From NCBI GenBank assembly GCA_003254905.1, contig QANU01063326.1, positions 424,241-488,240 on the forward strand: a stretch of 64,000 nucleotides of DNA, in the 5' to 3' direction. The notes under the pieces are model-generated. The model saw nothing but the letters and a program-made list of their open reading frames with translations, ran no database searches and was not told where the DNA came from. Shown here piece by piece: positions 12,560 to 25,239 of the stretch. Position numbers and translations under genes: made by a program. How positions within the stretch are numbered: the stretch's first letter is position 1; each line of letters opens with the position of its first letter. The DNA comes from Nissolia schottii (Eukaryota > Streptophyta > Magnoliopsida > Fabales > Fabaceae).

Positions 12560-12775
12560 AGATAATGTTGTGACTTTTTGAGGTTAAAGTTGCAAACCTT
12601 TTACCATGATAACTTTTGAGGTTAAAATTGCTAACTCTCTATTATTAACAACTTATACACAAAGTTACAAACCCTCCATTATGACAACCTTTTTATGAAC
12701 AAAGTTACAAACTCTCCACCGTAACATCTTTTGAGGTCAAAGTTGCAAACCTTCCACTATGATGTGAACTCTTTT
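12560..12775. repeat. Degenerate tandem repeat, about 50-bp unit
   Basis: Around four imperfect copies of a unit containing AGTTGCAAACCTTCCACTATGA (variants AAGTTACAAACCCTCCATTATGA, AAGTTACAAACTCTCCACCGTAA) follow one another. The units share a TTTTGAGGTCAAAGTTGCAAAC core. No open frame runs across them. It looks like a minisatellite, possibly part of an old LTR or MITE, but no ends were found. Confidence 0.55.
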
Positions 12776-13236
12776 ATCACTGCTATACTCACAGAACACC
12801 CCGTCTAACCTCTATGTCAATAAGACTTTCGATACAACGAACCCCACACCGAGGTCTTATGTTCCTCACATCTTTGATCCTTTCTCATGTCTCAATCAAT
12901 TCTCCTTACAAGTATTTATAGGCTTGTAACAATTTATAAGACCATCAACTAATTACAATATTAATTTTAATAATTAATAATTTTTTAATTAATAATTATA
13001 ATATTTCCTAAAATATAATAAATCCTTGTAATATGCATATAATACAAGATTTACAATTGTATAGACGATGATACTAAAATCGCCACAAGGCATACAATTT
13101 CAATAACTTTTTTTTAAAAAAAATTATAAAATCGCCCTACACCATGACGATTTCAATTTTTCCCATGTGTTTGTAAAATTTATATCTCACCCATTTTTTA
13201 AGCAGCAATTATGTTATAAACCATAAAAAAAAGTTA

Positions 13237-13881
13237 ATGCCCCAGCATTCTCACCATAAAGTCCAGAGTAAAAGTCGCGCTCTATCGATTGCTGCACATG
13301 AGCAACGCAAACCAGCAGCATTTGGGGATGAAAGGTTCCTGTATGACATGCACGATGTCCTAGAGGTGATCAAGACCAGCTGGGAGATTGAGCGACCGAT
13401 GAAATGCCTCAGTTGCATCTTAGAGCTTCGGGCTGATGATGATGGTGAGGAACATAGGCAGGGAATGTGGCTGTTTGATGAGGCATTCATGCTGCTGTAC
13501 CTCTTTGCTGAGGTGTTCAAGTCCGAAGCACCGGAGGCTCGCGGTGGGGTTTTTAAGATTGTGCAATTAGCAGATATTAGTGAGGATAACAAGATGAGAT
13601 GCGCCGCAGCGGCTCAACTCTTGTTAAAGATAATCAAAGTATGGAAGGGGGACTTCAAATTAGGGGGAATAATGTCGAAATCAAATAAAAATGACCTTTG
13701 GCTAGTGTGTGTGTGTGTGTGTGTTTTGAGATATTATGGTATGTATAGTTTGCGTTCTTACTTTCAGTTTTCATTTCTTGCTTTTAGTTTGGTTTATGTG
13801 TTTGTAATAAAATTTCTGTTTCTTCGTGTATGTGTGAGAGACACGCATAATATGATAGTGTTACATAATTATTTGAGATAA
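13237..13881 (+). CDS. Hypothetical orphan reading frame
   Basis: A 214-codon frame opens at ATG 13237. Its first 145 codons or so are markedly richer in G and C than the flanks and encode a plausible globular acidic/helical sequence (DMHDVLEVIKTSWEIERP, LFDEAFMLLYLFAEVF, MRCAAAAQLLLKIIKVW). After about 13690 it passes through a GT microsatellite (13705-13724) and becomes hydrophobic and AT-rich, unlike coding sequence, so the true coding part probably ends or splices near 13650. I recognise no family. It may be the first exon of a small gene or a gene fragment captured by a transposon. A short frame with VQSKNLRDMNTVVVVKSVG near 13901 could be a further exon, but this is speculative. Confidence 0.35.
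   Translation: MPQHSHHKVQSKSRALSIAAHEQRKPAAFGDERFLYDMHDVLEVIKTSWEIERPMKCLSCILELRADDDGEEHRQGMWLFDEAFMLLYLFAEVFKSEAPEARGGVFKIVQLADISEDNKMRCAAAAQLLLKIIKVWKGDFKLGGIMSKSNKNDLWLVCVCVCVLRYYGMYSLRSYFQFSFLAFSLVYVFVIKFLFLRVCVRDTHNMIVLHNYLR
13705..13724. repeat. GT microsatellite
   Basis: A run of GT dinucleotides, about ten units, inside the orphan frame, where it would encode alternating V/C residues. Its position argues that the 3' part of that frame is not protein-coding. Confidence 0.85.
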
Positions 13882-16280
13882 GTTTGTAACTCGGGCCTCA
13901 GGTGCAGTCTAAGAACTTGAGAGATATGAACACGGTTGTTGTAGTTAAGAGTGTTGGTGGTTTAGAGCTTGAGCAGTGACAGGGGTATCTACAAAAGACA
14001 CTCTGACATCCAAGTAAGTATATTTATTAGGTATATGGTAAAATATAGATAGATTACTCGTACCTGAGCGTAAAAGTTCTTCACTCTTATACACTCTACC
14101 ATGGTTAGGCTATTTTGACTGTTTGATAGCCTTTAATATGTCTTTGTAACGGTTTGAATGAGTTTGATTGAGTTGATTTAGCCTTTGACAATGCTTATAA
14201 AGTAAAGGACCGTTATGGATAAATGAGTCGGCAAACGCTTATTAATATCATCATTCTCAACGATTATAGTTCTTCAATCAGTCGATCCAAGATATGGTGA
14301 GGGATGAATCAACTTGTTGATGTCTCGGGTCTCCATTCATCTCGATCGAATAAGTTTGGTTTGGATTTAGTCCATAACAGGTAGCTAATTGATGATCATG
14401 AGAACTGTGGTGTCATCTTGTCAATTGTTATGTTTGCGTTGTCTTGTGATGATAATTACTTGGATAAGTTGTCCATAACGAGATATGCTACCTAAACAAC
14501 GCAAATAAGCAACAAAACGGGCAACACATTAAAATATATAACTCCTTCGCACATTCTCTCTTTTCAACCCCCACTCTTATTTTACGCATGTGTAAATCAC
14601 CAACACTCTTCCTTGCATTAAAAAATAAATAAATCAACAAAATAATAAACAATTCAAGATTTGTAAACTAACAAATCAACAACCCTAAAACAACAAACCA
14701 ACACAACCAAGTACTATGTAAATAAATAAACCAACACTTTAACACAAAGAAACCAATCCAACACTATAACACAGAGAAACCAAGACCATAACACGGACAA
14801 ACCAACACGCTAACATAGAGAAACTAACATCGTAACACAGATAAATCAACCTAACACTCTAAACACAAAGAAATCAACACCGTAACCAACACTGTAACAC
14901 TCTAACATAGAGAAACTAACACTATAACAAAGACAAACCAACACGTTAAAATAAATAAACCAACATTTTATCACAAACAAACTATCATACAAAATCAGAG
15001 AAACAAAGAAACTAACATTCGATTACAGACAAATTAACATACAAAAATTAGAAAAACAAAGAAACAAACATTCTATCACGAGCAAACCAACATACAAAAT
15101 CAGAGAGAAGAAGAAGACATACATATCTCTACAAGTGATGGATGAGTTGGCAACAATGAAGAAACAAAAATGAAAAATGAGTCACAATGGAGAAGCTAAC
15201 GTTCATAATAGGAAGCTCGCAGTGAGAGAAAGAGAGTTGATGGAGGAGGAGGAAAAAGAAGACGCAAAAGGTCTATGACTTTGTAGGTGAGGGAAAAAGA
15301 AAGTGAGATTGACGGAGTGAGAGAACGTGAGAGGAGAGAAAGAGAGTTTTGTTTTTGGTATGTTGTCTATTTTTGTTATTTGTTTTTAGTAATGCTACTT
15401 GAGCAATAAATTTAGACAACGTACAGAAATATAATAAAGTGCGCATGAATTTCACATAACTATTATACTTTACAACAACACTCACAAATATAATAAAATC
15501 AATGTGATGGACAATTAGAGATTTTATTTTCTTATCGGATAAAGAAATAATAATTAAATTAATATGGTTGCAACTAAAATTAATTTTTAAAAAATTAGAA
15601 TTTTTGTATGTTTTATTTTAGAAAATTTTCATGGTATCTTTGTTCAGCATTTTTAATTCATTTAACACTAAGCAAGTACGCAGTACTTTAATAGGAGGAA
15701 AAAAATGCTATATTAAATTCTGTAAGAAGGGTTGAATTAAAATAAAATAAAAAAACTTGAGTAGGTTCAACAAATTCATGGTAAATCCTTCAACTAATAA
15801 ATTGAGAATGGGATAGAAAAGAAAAAGAAAAGGCAGTAGAGAAAGGAAAAACGGGGTGGCGGCAGTGGCACGTGTGGGGCTAAACATTGAGAATTGGTAG
15901 TACCGCCAAAAAATTTCACAATTGGCGCTCTCAAAATTCGTTTTCTCCCTCTCTGCCCTCTTCACTGTCCATACTCAAATCGCAATCCAAAACACAACAA
16001 ACACAACAAACATCAATGGCATTTTATACACTTTACTAATATTATGTATTAATGAATGAGTGAATTATAATACACACTCATTCATACCTTTCCCTCTCTT
16101 TTGTTCGCTCTGCAATTTTCAGTGATTCGCAAAAGGAAAGAGACCTTGAAATTTCCCTTGCTTCGTTGGTTCAGCTGCTTCATTGCTCGATTTGGATCTG
16201 TAGGGGTTTCTGCTGTGTGTGCGTTTGTTTCTGGTTCGGAATTAGGCAGAGGCGAATTCCTCCTCTGAGATTCTCTCAAG
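13882..16280. other. Intergenic DNA and ATX gene leader
   Basis: From 13882 to 14690 no gene is recognised. After the repeat at 14699-15110, the stretch 15120-15480 is purine-rich and without a supported gene. About 15900-16280 is the probable promoter and 5' untranslated region of the ATX-type gene, with CT-rich segments such as CCTTTCCCTCTCTTTTG near 16088 and no in-frame upstream start adjoining the chosen ATG. Confidence 0.4.
14699..15110. repeat. Degenerate short tandem repeat, about 25-bp unit
   Basis: Units of the type AAACCAACACTTTAACACAAAG are repeated more than ten times with drift (AAACCAACACGCTAACATAGAG, AAACTAACACTATAACAAAG). Spacing is roughly 22-28 bp. There are no unique spacers, so it is a minisatellite and not a CRISPR. 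The strand shown is C/A-rich with almost no G except in AGAG/AAAG. Confidence 0.6.
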
Positions 16281-19200
16281 ATGATTATCAAGCGCACCAT
16301 GAAATCTGAAATGCAGAACCTGAAGCGCTGCAAGCTAGAAGAACCCAATCCCCAGGACCATGGCATTTCCTCGCTTCACAGGAAGCCGGGAGTGGATCAG
16401 TTTTACTCTCTTGGAACGCTGCCTGATGATGAATTCTCCAATTCGAAAAAATCTATGGATCTGAATGGTACGACCACGACTCCACTAGAGCCGGTGTCAG
16501 AGTCTGCAACGCTTCCACCTATATTGGCGCGATCATCGCGAGGCCGCCGCAGGATTCTTCCATCCAGGTTCAACGACTCTGTTCTTCTGAAAAATTGTGG
16601 AGCAATCAAGATAGACAAACATGACAATGATGCTTTAGAAGATAACGGAATGAGATTTGTGAAACAGGGGAAGAGTGAATTCGGTGGTTTGGGTTTTGAT
16701 GATTTGGATTGCGAGAAGCACGTTAATTCGGTTAAGACGGTTAAAACCGGTGTTAGTGGGAGTTGTTTATCATTGGTTAAAACAGAGAGTAATACTAGTT
16801 CTGGATTTGGTTTTGAGGGTGTGAAAGTAAAGGCTAGTGGGAATGGTAGAAAGAGGAAAGACATGTACAAACCAGAGGATTTTGCTTTGGGTGACATAGT
16901 TTGGGCGAAATGCGGGAAGCGGTATCCGGCTTGGCCAGCAGTGGTGATCGATCCCATCTTGCAAGCTCCCAAATCAGTCCTCAGCTGCTGTGTTCCTGGT
17001 GCAATTTGTATCATGTTTTTTGGTTATTCGAAAGACGGAAAGTCAAGGGTAAAATTCTCTCTCTGATATCTTATCTGCGTTGGTTAATTTGAGTGGTTTG
17101 TTATGGTTTTCAGTGTTGAAATCTGAAAGAATTGCTGATGGGCAGGACTACGCGTGGGCGAGGCAGGGAATGATTTTCCCCTTCTTGGAATTCATGGATA
17201 GGTGTGTGTGTGTGTAAACAATGTTGGCTGCAGTTGTTTCTTGGAAGAACATTTGACATTTGCTCATTGGAACTTTATCTTCATTTAGATTCCAGGGGCA
17301 GACACAGCTGTACAAGAGTAAGCCAAGCGACTTTCAAATGGCGATGGAGGAGGCAATGCTGGCAGAAGATGGCATTCTGGACACACACTTGGTACCTGAG
17401 CTAATTACTAATGTTGAAGCTGATCCCAGTGAGTATGTGGAGGGTACTGGTTCCTACGTTGAGCAGGACTGTTACCACCAGGATCAGGTGATAATGATAT
17501 TAATTTTTTCCATTTTGTGCTGTGTATGATCATGATGGTGACGATGAGATCATTCATAAGCTTAGTTTAGCTTAAGGAAGTTGTTTAGTTGTGTTGTGAT
17601 ATGAATAAGGGCGGCTACTCCGCATTAGTAGTAATGATCTTTTGAGTAAATTGTTTAGGATGCTGTATCCTGTGCTGGCTGTGGTTTGATGTTGCCGGGA
17701 AAAGTCAAGAAGAAGATAAAGGGTTCAAGCTGTGCACCTCTACTTTATTGTAAAAACTGTGCAAAGGTACTGCAATTGATTCCTTTAAGATGTTTGCAAT
17801 TTCTTGGGCCAGTAAATTTATTGGAGCCATATAATTTTCAATAATTCTGTTCTTGTTTTTACAGTTACAAAAATCTAATCAATGTTGTGGCATTTGTAAA
17901 AGGATTTGGCACCATTCAGATGGTGGCAATTGGGTGAGCTTATCTGCTTTCTCAACAAGATTTCCGTTTGATTTAGTTTATTTTTATTTCAATAATTAAT
18001 CCAAATTTTGAAATGTTTTGCCAGGTATGCTGTGATGGATGTAATGTTTGGGTTCATGCTGAATGTGACAAAATTTCCAGCAAACTTTTCAAGGTGTCTT
18101 ATCATGGTTAACGTAGTGCCACATATTTTTTTACTTCGAAAGATGTCTGATCCGTTTCTGTATGCAGGATTTGGAAAAAAGGGATTACTATTGCCCAGAC
18201 TGCAAGGGAAGACAAAATTGTAAATTATCAGCGTTACAAATGTACAAGTCGAAAAATAAGTATGTGTTTATTATTTATTACTTTCTTCTGTCATTCAGCA
18301 TTAGTTACTCTGAATCTTATGATGTGATATTTTTGAGACAAGATTAACAGAGAATAGACAAAGACCCGTGGTACCTGAAAAGCTAGCGGTGGTGTGCAAT
18401 GGCATGGAAGGACTTTACATTCCGAAGCTTCATTTGTAAGCCCTCAATATTTGCTAAGTATTATGGGTTTGATATTTTTGGTATTGTTTCTTCTGAAATT
18501 AATATTTTTGGAAATACTCTATCCATATCTCTGTTGTTGTCCTTATGCTCCCGTGTTCTTAGGAATTTCCTCAGAGAGTAGCTATGTGTATACATTTTTT
18601 ATTTCCTCTAACAGTCTAACTAAATTATGTGTGTGTGTATACATACATGTCAACGGTACATTTGGGGTGGATCCAATATCATGTTGATTCTTGATAAAAA
18701 GAACTGTCCCCGATCCAGATTTGTTATTGAATCTGTTTTGGTTCCCAACTCACAAGCAAAACCAAATTTTATCTGAACCAATAGAACTTTAGGTGATTGC
18801 CAAATATGTCATTCTGTAAGAATTTAATTGAGCTTCTTGTTATTGATTTTCTTGTAGAGTTATGTGCAAATGCAGCTCCTGCGATTCGAGGAAGCATACA
18901 CTGCCTGAATGGGAACGGCATGCAGGTTGCAGAGCCAAAAAGTGGAAGTATAGTGTGAAGGTGGAAAGCACAATGCTACCGCTAATAAAATGGGTTTGTG
19001 CCAGTTCTTGCTATATTAAGAGGCATTATGAATCTTTTTAGTAGACTGGTTTTGTATTAACTCTCATGAAAAATGATTACTCTCATTTGGATTACTTTAC
19101 TTCCGCCATTTACAACACTTCATTTCCAAACAACTTTAAAGTTTAATAGAGTGCTATGTTGTATGTATATTATGTTTTTCATTTTCCATTTTAGTTGTGT

Positions 19201-22200
19201 TAAAAATAAAACTTTTGTGAACTAATAAAAAAATTTCAGATCACCGAACACAATTCACGAGCTGGAATTCTCCTGCACTTAGATCAGCAGCAGTTGATTT
19301 CCTTGTTGCAAGGTAAATATGTATTTTATACAGATTTTACACAATGAAGCCTTCGTTTCTTTTAGGTGATCAGGTGTCATGGCAAGTTGCGGTCACTTGC
19401 TTAGCCTTGAATATACCAGGGCAGTCAATCCGATGGGGTACCGGCGAGATCCCGGCATACCATCCTATCCCATGCCCTCCCGAGATGGAAAAGTTGTTTT
19501 GTCCTGGATTTTCATCCCACCAAATCTTGGCCGAGATCAGTGGCGGATTCAGGGGGCAGGGGTGGCCATGGTCCCCGAGATTTCAAATTTTTTTGTTGGC
19601 ATGTATATATAGGGGTAAATACATATATGTGGGGGNGGGGGTGAAATCGGCTACAGATTTCAGCCCTTTTTAAAAAAAAAAGTTTTTTGGGGCTGAAATC
19701 GGCTGACCTTGGGCCGATTTCAGCCCCCTCAAAAAAAAAAAAAAAACAAAAACGAAGGGCTGAAATCGACAGTCCCTGGGCCGATTTCAGCCCCAACTCC
19801 CATACATCCGTAATTAATTTACACCTACCACATTTTCGAAAATAATTTCCCCCAAAGCCATTAACATGTAAAAAAACCGTATATATATGGCAACATTTTA
19901 ATAATTTGCCTCACTCTGTTATTGGAGTCTAGATAGTCCAATAATTAACTGATTTAAAGAATACAACAATTTTCCAAAATAGTGCTAGCGCATAGATACA
20001 TTTTTATAATGAGAAATGTTGAGGTATCCTAAATCTTAATTCACCAACCTAATTATCATCCTAATAATTCCTGGGAAGGACACTAGACATTTTCAGAAAT
20101 AAAATAAAAAGATAATTACAAGTGTCATTCATAAGAATTATTAGAAGGATAATTAAGTCGATTGAGTTAGGAGACTCAATCGTTTTTGTTTCATAATTTG
20201 TATTTGGAAAGGCTAACAAGTACCCTAATAACGACACTAGTTAAAAAATTTAAAAGAAAAATATTTTATTAAAAGTGTAAGATTTTTAAAAAAAAATTAT
20301 GCATTTAACACATTAAAAATAATTAAATCTTTCTATTTTAGACATTTTAATAAGCGTAAGAAAACCACTTATATTTTGCTAATTATTTTGTATAATTTCC
20401 TTCTATATGACATTTTAATAAGCGTAAGAAAACCACTTAATTTTATTTTATATTATAAAAATTGAGAGCCGTCCCCTCACAAAATTCTGGCCAGGATCTC
20501 AGTAAATCCTAGCAAATCTCGGATGGGGCAGAATATTTATTTTACACAATTTTAAAAAAAAATTTATTTTGTATATGGGTATATGAGTCTTTTTTCGTGT
20601 ATGAAACTTGAAACTATGGATTATTCGGTTATTTTATGACTATTGATGAATGAATCAATGAGTTTAATTTTGATTTTTTTTTTGTTTAACATTTATATGT
20701 ATTTTGTATACATTCAATACATTTTAAATAATTTGGTATATATTGCCATCCCAAGCATCTCTTCCCGCTATCCCATGGAATCCCGTTTATTAGCTCGATT
20801 GGGATAGGCCGAGAGCTGGGATTGACTACCTTGGAATATGCCTTTAAAAGGCAGAAATTTATTTTATTTTTACCTCATTGCCACAGAGCAGTACGAGCCA
20901 GTTTATGCAAAATGGACAACAGAAAGATGTGCCATTTGTAGGTGGGTTGAAGATTGGGAAGATAACAAAATTATTATCTGTAACAGGTGCTTTCATCATC
21001 ATTCATGATCTTTACCTTAAGTTGAATTATTATGAAAGTTAGTTTTGTTCTAACTTAAGAGTCTTCAAAGGAAGAAAAGTCAATTACTCTCTGAGCACTT
21101 GTTCATTATGCAGGTGCCAAATTGCAGTCCACCAAGAGTGCTATGGGGCAAAGAATGCTCAGGATCTTACTTCTTGGGTTTGTAGAGTCTGTGAAACTCC
21201 TGATATTGAGAGAGACTGTTGCCTCTGTCCTGTAAAAGGCATGTCATCTACATTTTTTGCTATAGTATTTTCCGCTGTCTGACTTTTTTTTTCTTTCATG
21301 TTTATGTCTGTATCATATTCTGGTAAGTTCTTTATGAAATAATGAAAGTGGTTTGCCTTGGATCCAACACTCCAATTCTTCTCTGAGAAAAGGACAGCTT
21401 TTCATTCATGTCTGATATCAGGAATTCAAGATTTGATTGGCCTTGTTAGATCATCAATCTCCACCACTTTATCCATGCAATCAATTTTGCACATTTTCAC
21501 GTTGTTAAGGAAAGTCCTCTTATAAGCTTGATGCAAAATGTGATTATGACTTTGTCTAAAGTCTTAACATTGTGCGCTCATAACTTTGAATGCCTTTTTT
21601 GTCTGTCCAATTTATCTACAACCATAGTGCTAATTTAGTTTTACGGTCTGGGGGAAATGCTTCTCAGGCGGTGCTCTAAAGCCAACTGATGTTGACATGC
21701 TGTGGGTTCATGTAACATGCGCTTGGTTTCAGCATGAAGTTCTTTTCAAAAACCATGAGGCAATGGAGCCAGCAATTGGAATCCTTAGAATTTCTCTTGA
21801 TTCCTTTTTGAAGGTAAAATCATTGATTAGCCAAAAGTTCTTTTTAAGCTATGTTTGGGGCGTGCCTCGTGTTCAGTAGTTAAGTGTTTCCTTCCTGTCT
21901 ACATTGAGTGCAGACTTGCGTGATCTGTAAACAAATCCATGGTTCTTGTACAAGTTGTTGCAAGTGTGCTACATATTTTCATGTGACGTGCGCCTCAAGA
22001 ATGGGATATAGCATGGAGGTAAATTTTTATGGTTCTGTTAACTGTGAACAGGACATAGATCTGAAACTGTATCTTTTATTCATTTTGTATTTATTTTGGA
22101 CTGGTGGCAAGTCATTACTGTTAAATAAATAAATAAATGTCTTTGAATGTTAGCACAGTTATGAGTACCACCATTGCTGGGGAAATATATTAATAACTTG

Positions 22201-23401
22201 ATTTTGCGTAAATTTACAGTTGCATTCTGTTGAGAAGAATGGGAAACAAATATCAAAAAAGCTAATATATTGTGCGTTTCACAGGTTTGAGCTCTGGTCA
22301 CTAAATTATATTCATTTTTTTATTCTGTATTTTTTTAATGATATTTGTGTTAATTTAATTTTAGGGTCCCTAAGTCAGAGTCAGCACTGGTTGTACATAC
22401 ACACCTGGGAGTATTCTCTCCCGGAACATCACTTCAAAATCACGAGGGATGCTTGAAGGGGTCAACGCGGGTTTCATTCAACAATGTAGAGCCACTCCTT
22501 CAATCTTCAAACTCTCAAGGTTACGAGCTTGAGCCACTGTCTGCTGCCAGGTGTCGTGTGTACATAAGGTGTTCTAATAAGGTAATGATTCAGTACACAC
22601 TATTTTGTCCATGATAATAACTTCTCTACTCTATTGTTTTATGAAAATATCAATTTATATTTTTATTCTAATAATATATGCTTTTACCTTTTTATTCAGA
22701 GCTCAATACTTCTATTCTTATTTTGGTAAAGCCAACTCAATTCTCCGCATAATCTAATTCATTTAGTTTAGTGACTTTGGCTCATTGAATATAATTTCTT
22801 CGATACTGCCAGAGGGATGATGTGCCAATAATGCACTTGCTAGGGGGGCCAAACCTTCATTCTTTGAGTGCTATAGCTCAATTGGCCGGCAATGAGGTAA
22901 TCTTCATGTCTATTAGACCGATTGCTTTTGAAATATACAATTAGTCTTTGAGTTGTGACTGTGCTACATTATCATTATTATTATTATTATTATTATTAAT
23001 TTTTTTTTTTTTGCGCTGAAAAGTATCTAAATTCTAAACTTATTTTATGATAGGATGCTGAGGAATTTTCATCTCTCAAAGAACGTCTTCATCATTTACA
23101 GGTTAATTCATCTCTCCATTTGCTACGGTTCAAGCTTCATTTCCTTACCTTGATTTTTAATTTAAAATCATATCTCGTGCTTTTCCCCTTAACTCAAATG
23201 TTTTGGGGTTTCAGAAAACTGAATACCGTAGAGTTTGCCTTGGAAAATCTGGTGTCCATGGATGGGGCCTCTTTGCTCGCAGAGATTTACAAGAAGGAGA
23301 AATGGTAACTTAATGTATTAGGAGGGAAATTTACTATATTAAGATGTTCACTGAAGTGTATAATGCATGCTTAGCTGCATTTTCCTCTGAAAGACCTTAT
23401 A

Positions 23402-23434
<33 letters not shown>

Positions 23435-24410
23435 ATATGCTCATATCATGTGCTTCTGAAGGTTGTGGAGTATCGTGGCGAGCAAGTAAGGCGTAGTGTT
23501 GCTGATCTGAGGGAAGCAAAGTATCGTGTAGAAGCCAAAGACTGTTATGTGAGTTTCACTCTTGTTTAAGTTTGATTCTGATATCTATCTGTACTTTCCT
23601 CCTCTTGCTTTGTGATGCTTCACATGAATCTTTTCTATTTTCATGAAAAGTTCTATCGTGTTTCATTCGTGCTTCGAACTCTTTAAGTTCACGTTTAAAT
23701 GCTTCTTTTTGACAAGTAAACGTTCAGTTTTAACATTAGATATCATTTTGATCTTACTACCGAATGAAATAAATTATGCAGCTGTTCAAGATTAGTGAGG
23801 AAGTGGTAATCGATGCAACTGAAAAGGGCAATATTGCACGTTTGATAAATCATTCCGTAAGTTATTACCAGTTAATATCTTTGGTTTTATGCCCAAGCTA
23901 GTTGGCTTCTTGGGGTCTTGGTATATTATTTCCTTTCTGATGCCAACAGAAAGAAGAAACAAAGAATTGTAGGTTAGATTATGGATGTATGCTTTTGAAA
24001 AACCTTATGATTCCCACTTATCTGCTGCAGTGCATGCCAAACTGCTATGCAAGAATAATGAGTTTGAGTGACCAGGAGAGCCGGATTGTTCTTATTGCCA
24101 AGACCAATGTTTCTGCTGGTGAAGAATTAACGTACGGTTTGTTGTGTTTGTATATCTTTTTGATTTGGATGCACGCAAGCAATCAATCATGAACATTAGA
24201 ATGTGTCATCTACAGCATACTGAAGACATTTTTTATTTTCTTTGTTGTTTTGTTTAGGCATGAAGATTTTGATCAGTCTAACATTAATAACAAGAGTTTT
24301 TATCTCAATGTTGCAACAGGTATGATTACCTGTTCGATCCAGATGAGCGGGATGAACTGAAAGTTCCTTGCCAATGTAAAGCCCCCAATTGTAGGAAATT
24401 CATGAATTAG
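16281..24410 (+). CDS. ATX5: ATX3/4/5-type histone H3K4 methyltransferase
   Basis: Twenty-three coding exons join to 998 codons: 16281-17048, 17146-17201, 17289-17487, 17659-17766, 17865-17933, 18025-18093, 18168-18259, 18343-18435, 18858-18993, 19240-19312, 20887-20986, 21114-21238, 21668-21813, 21914-22018, 22220-22284, 22365-22581, 22813-22896, 23054-23101, 23215-23304, 23462-23548, 23782-23856, 24031-24131, 24320-24410. Domains: PWWP from about residue 200 ([19 protein letters not shown]); first PHD about 345-445; PHD plus extended PHD about 565-760 (CAVCRWVEDW); SET from about 855, with NHSC at 933-936 and TYDY at 969-972; post-[11 protein letters not shown] near 986-993. All substrate and cofactor motifs look intact. 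Length and order match plant ATX3, ATX4 and ATX5 (trithorax-like, nuclear, H3K4 methylation). Which of the three is the ortholog cannot be fixed by eye. Intron 12 has a GC donor and intron 10 carries transposon insertions. MIIKR is the family's usual N-terminus. Confidence 0.93.
19380..20850. mobile_element. Nested transposon insertions in ATX gene intron 10
   Basis: Intron 10 (19313-20886) is 1574 bp against typical introns of about 70-450 bp here. An outer pair of imperfect inverted ends is visible: GAATATACCAGGGCAGTCAATCC near 19410, and the reverse complement of GGGATTGACTACCTTGGAATATGCC near 20820. Inside are palindromic GGGCTGAAATCGGCTGACC / GGCCGATTTCAGCCCC blocks at 19640-19800, a hairpin MITE-like unit at about 20029-20180 with CCTAATTATC and AATAATTC arms, and a direct duplication (GACATTTTAATAAGCGTAAG) at about 20341 and 20409. 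A CAGTGGCGGATTCAGGGGG motif near 19540 resembles one end of another element. The single N lies near 19635. Confidence 0.5.
22974..22999. repeat. ATT microsatellite in ATX gene intron 17
   Basis: About eight ATT/TTA trinucleotide units followed by a poly-T run, located between exons 17 and 18. Confidence 0.8.
23400..23440. repeat. TA/TATG microsatellite in ATX gene intron 19
   Basis: A TA run passes into about six ATGT units just upstream of exon 20. It is likely to be length-polymorphic. Confidence 0.85.
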
Positions 24411-25239
24411 GTTTCACATTGGTTCTACTTGTGGAGCAATTGCAGTTATCTAAGAGGAAATAATTGTTCATTGAGCTTTTATTTATTTATTTTTTACAAA
24501 TTCAATATAATTGTGTAACATTCGGTTGTATAATAAAAAAGGAAAATTTGCTTTGTAACTTGTCCCATGGTTGTATTATCTTTCAATTCGTTTGACACTA
24601 GGAAGCAATTTAGTTTGAAGTAAAAAGAAGCACCTTACCACAGTGCACTTCAAGCATCGCAAGCAACACTTTTCACATCCATCGGTGCTGCTATATTTTG
24701 CGATGGCATTTACAGGGCCAACATGATACCGGGTGGGTCAAACTTTGGTTCTATATTATGCATTAAAAATTCGGATTTTAGGAGCCAATGTTGCAAGTTC
24801 GTCGACTAGTACATCTTCTAGGAGTTATCCAACCGTTAGCTAGTTCAATCTCGTAAGGCACTGTCACAATAAATGTCAGTTGCGTTACAAACGATGTGTC
24901 TTTGACATAAATTGTAACAATTAGTGCACAAAATATGATCAATGATGCTAGCAGCTATTGATAGACAGTGGTATGCTCATGCAATAGTATACCAATCTAC
25001 CATAAGGGAAAATTGAAACCGTTCGTAATGCATATCAGAGTAGGGTTTCACATGGTTCGTAATGCATTACGCTCTTAAGTGATAATATTACATTGAAACA
25101 CCCAAGTGAACAGAAAAAGGAACAAGCGCAAGTGTTATTGTGTTTTCCAACCCAAGATACACTTGATTGCAAGTAGAACAGTTATAAAGTCCTGTACAAA
25201 ATGAGCTGCTTCCCAGGTAGATGCATCTCAGTGTACTTT
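24411..25239. other. Convergent 3' intergenic space (ATX gene and SDE2)
   Basis: The two genes face each other tail to tail. An AATAAAAAAGG string near 24530 is a candidate polyadenylation signal for the ATX-type gene. No other coding sequence or repeat structure was recognised. Confidence 0.45.

Noticed and set aside
14699..15110. Possible CRISPR-like array
   Set aside because: Short degenerate units without unique spacers in a plant nuclear sequence; a minisatellite.
16403..17014. Minus-strand open frame of 203 codons
   Set aside because: Antisense to exon 1 of the ATX-type gene.
19344..19673. Plus-strand frames of 77-109 codons
   Set aside because: They lie in transposon sequence of ATX gene intron 10 and cross the ambiguous base; no family match.
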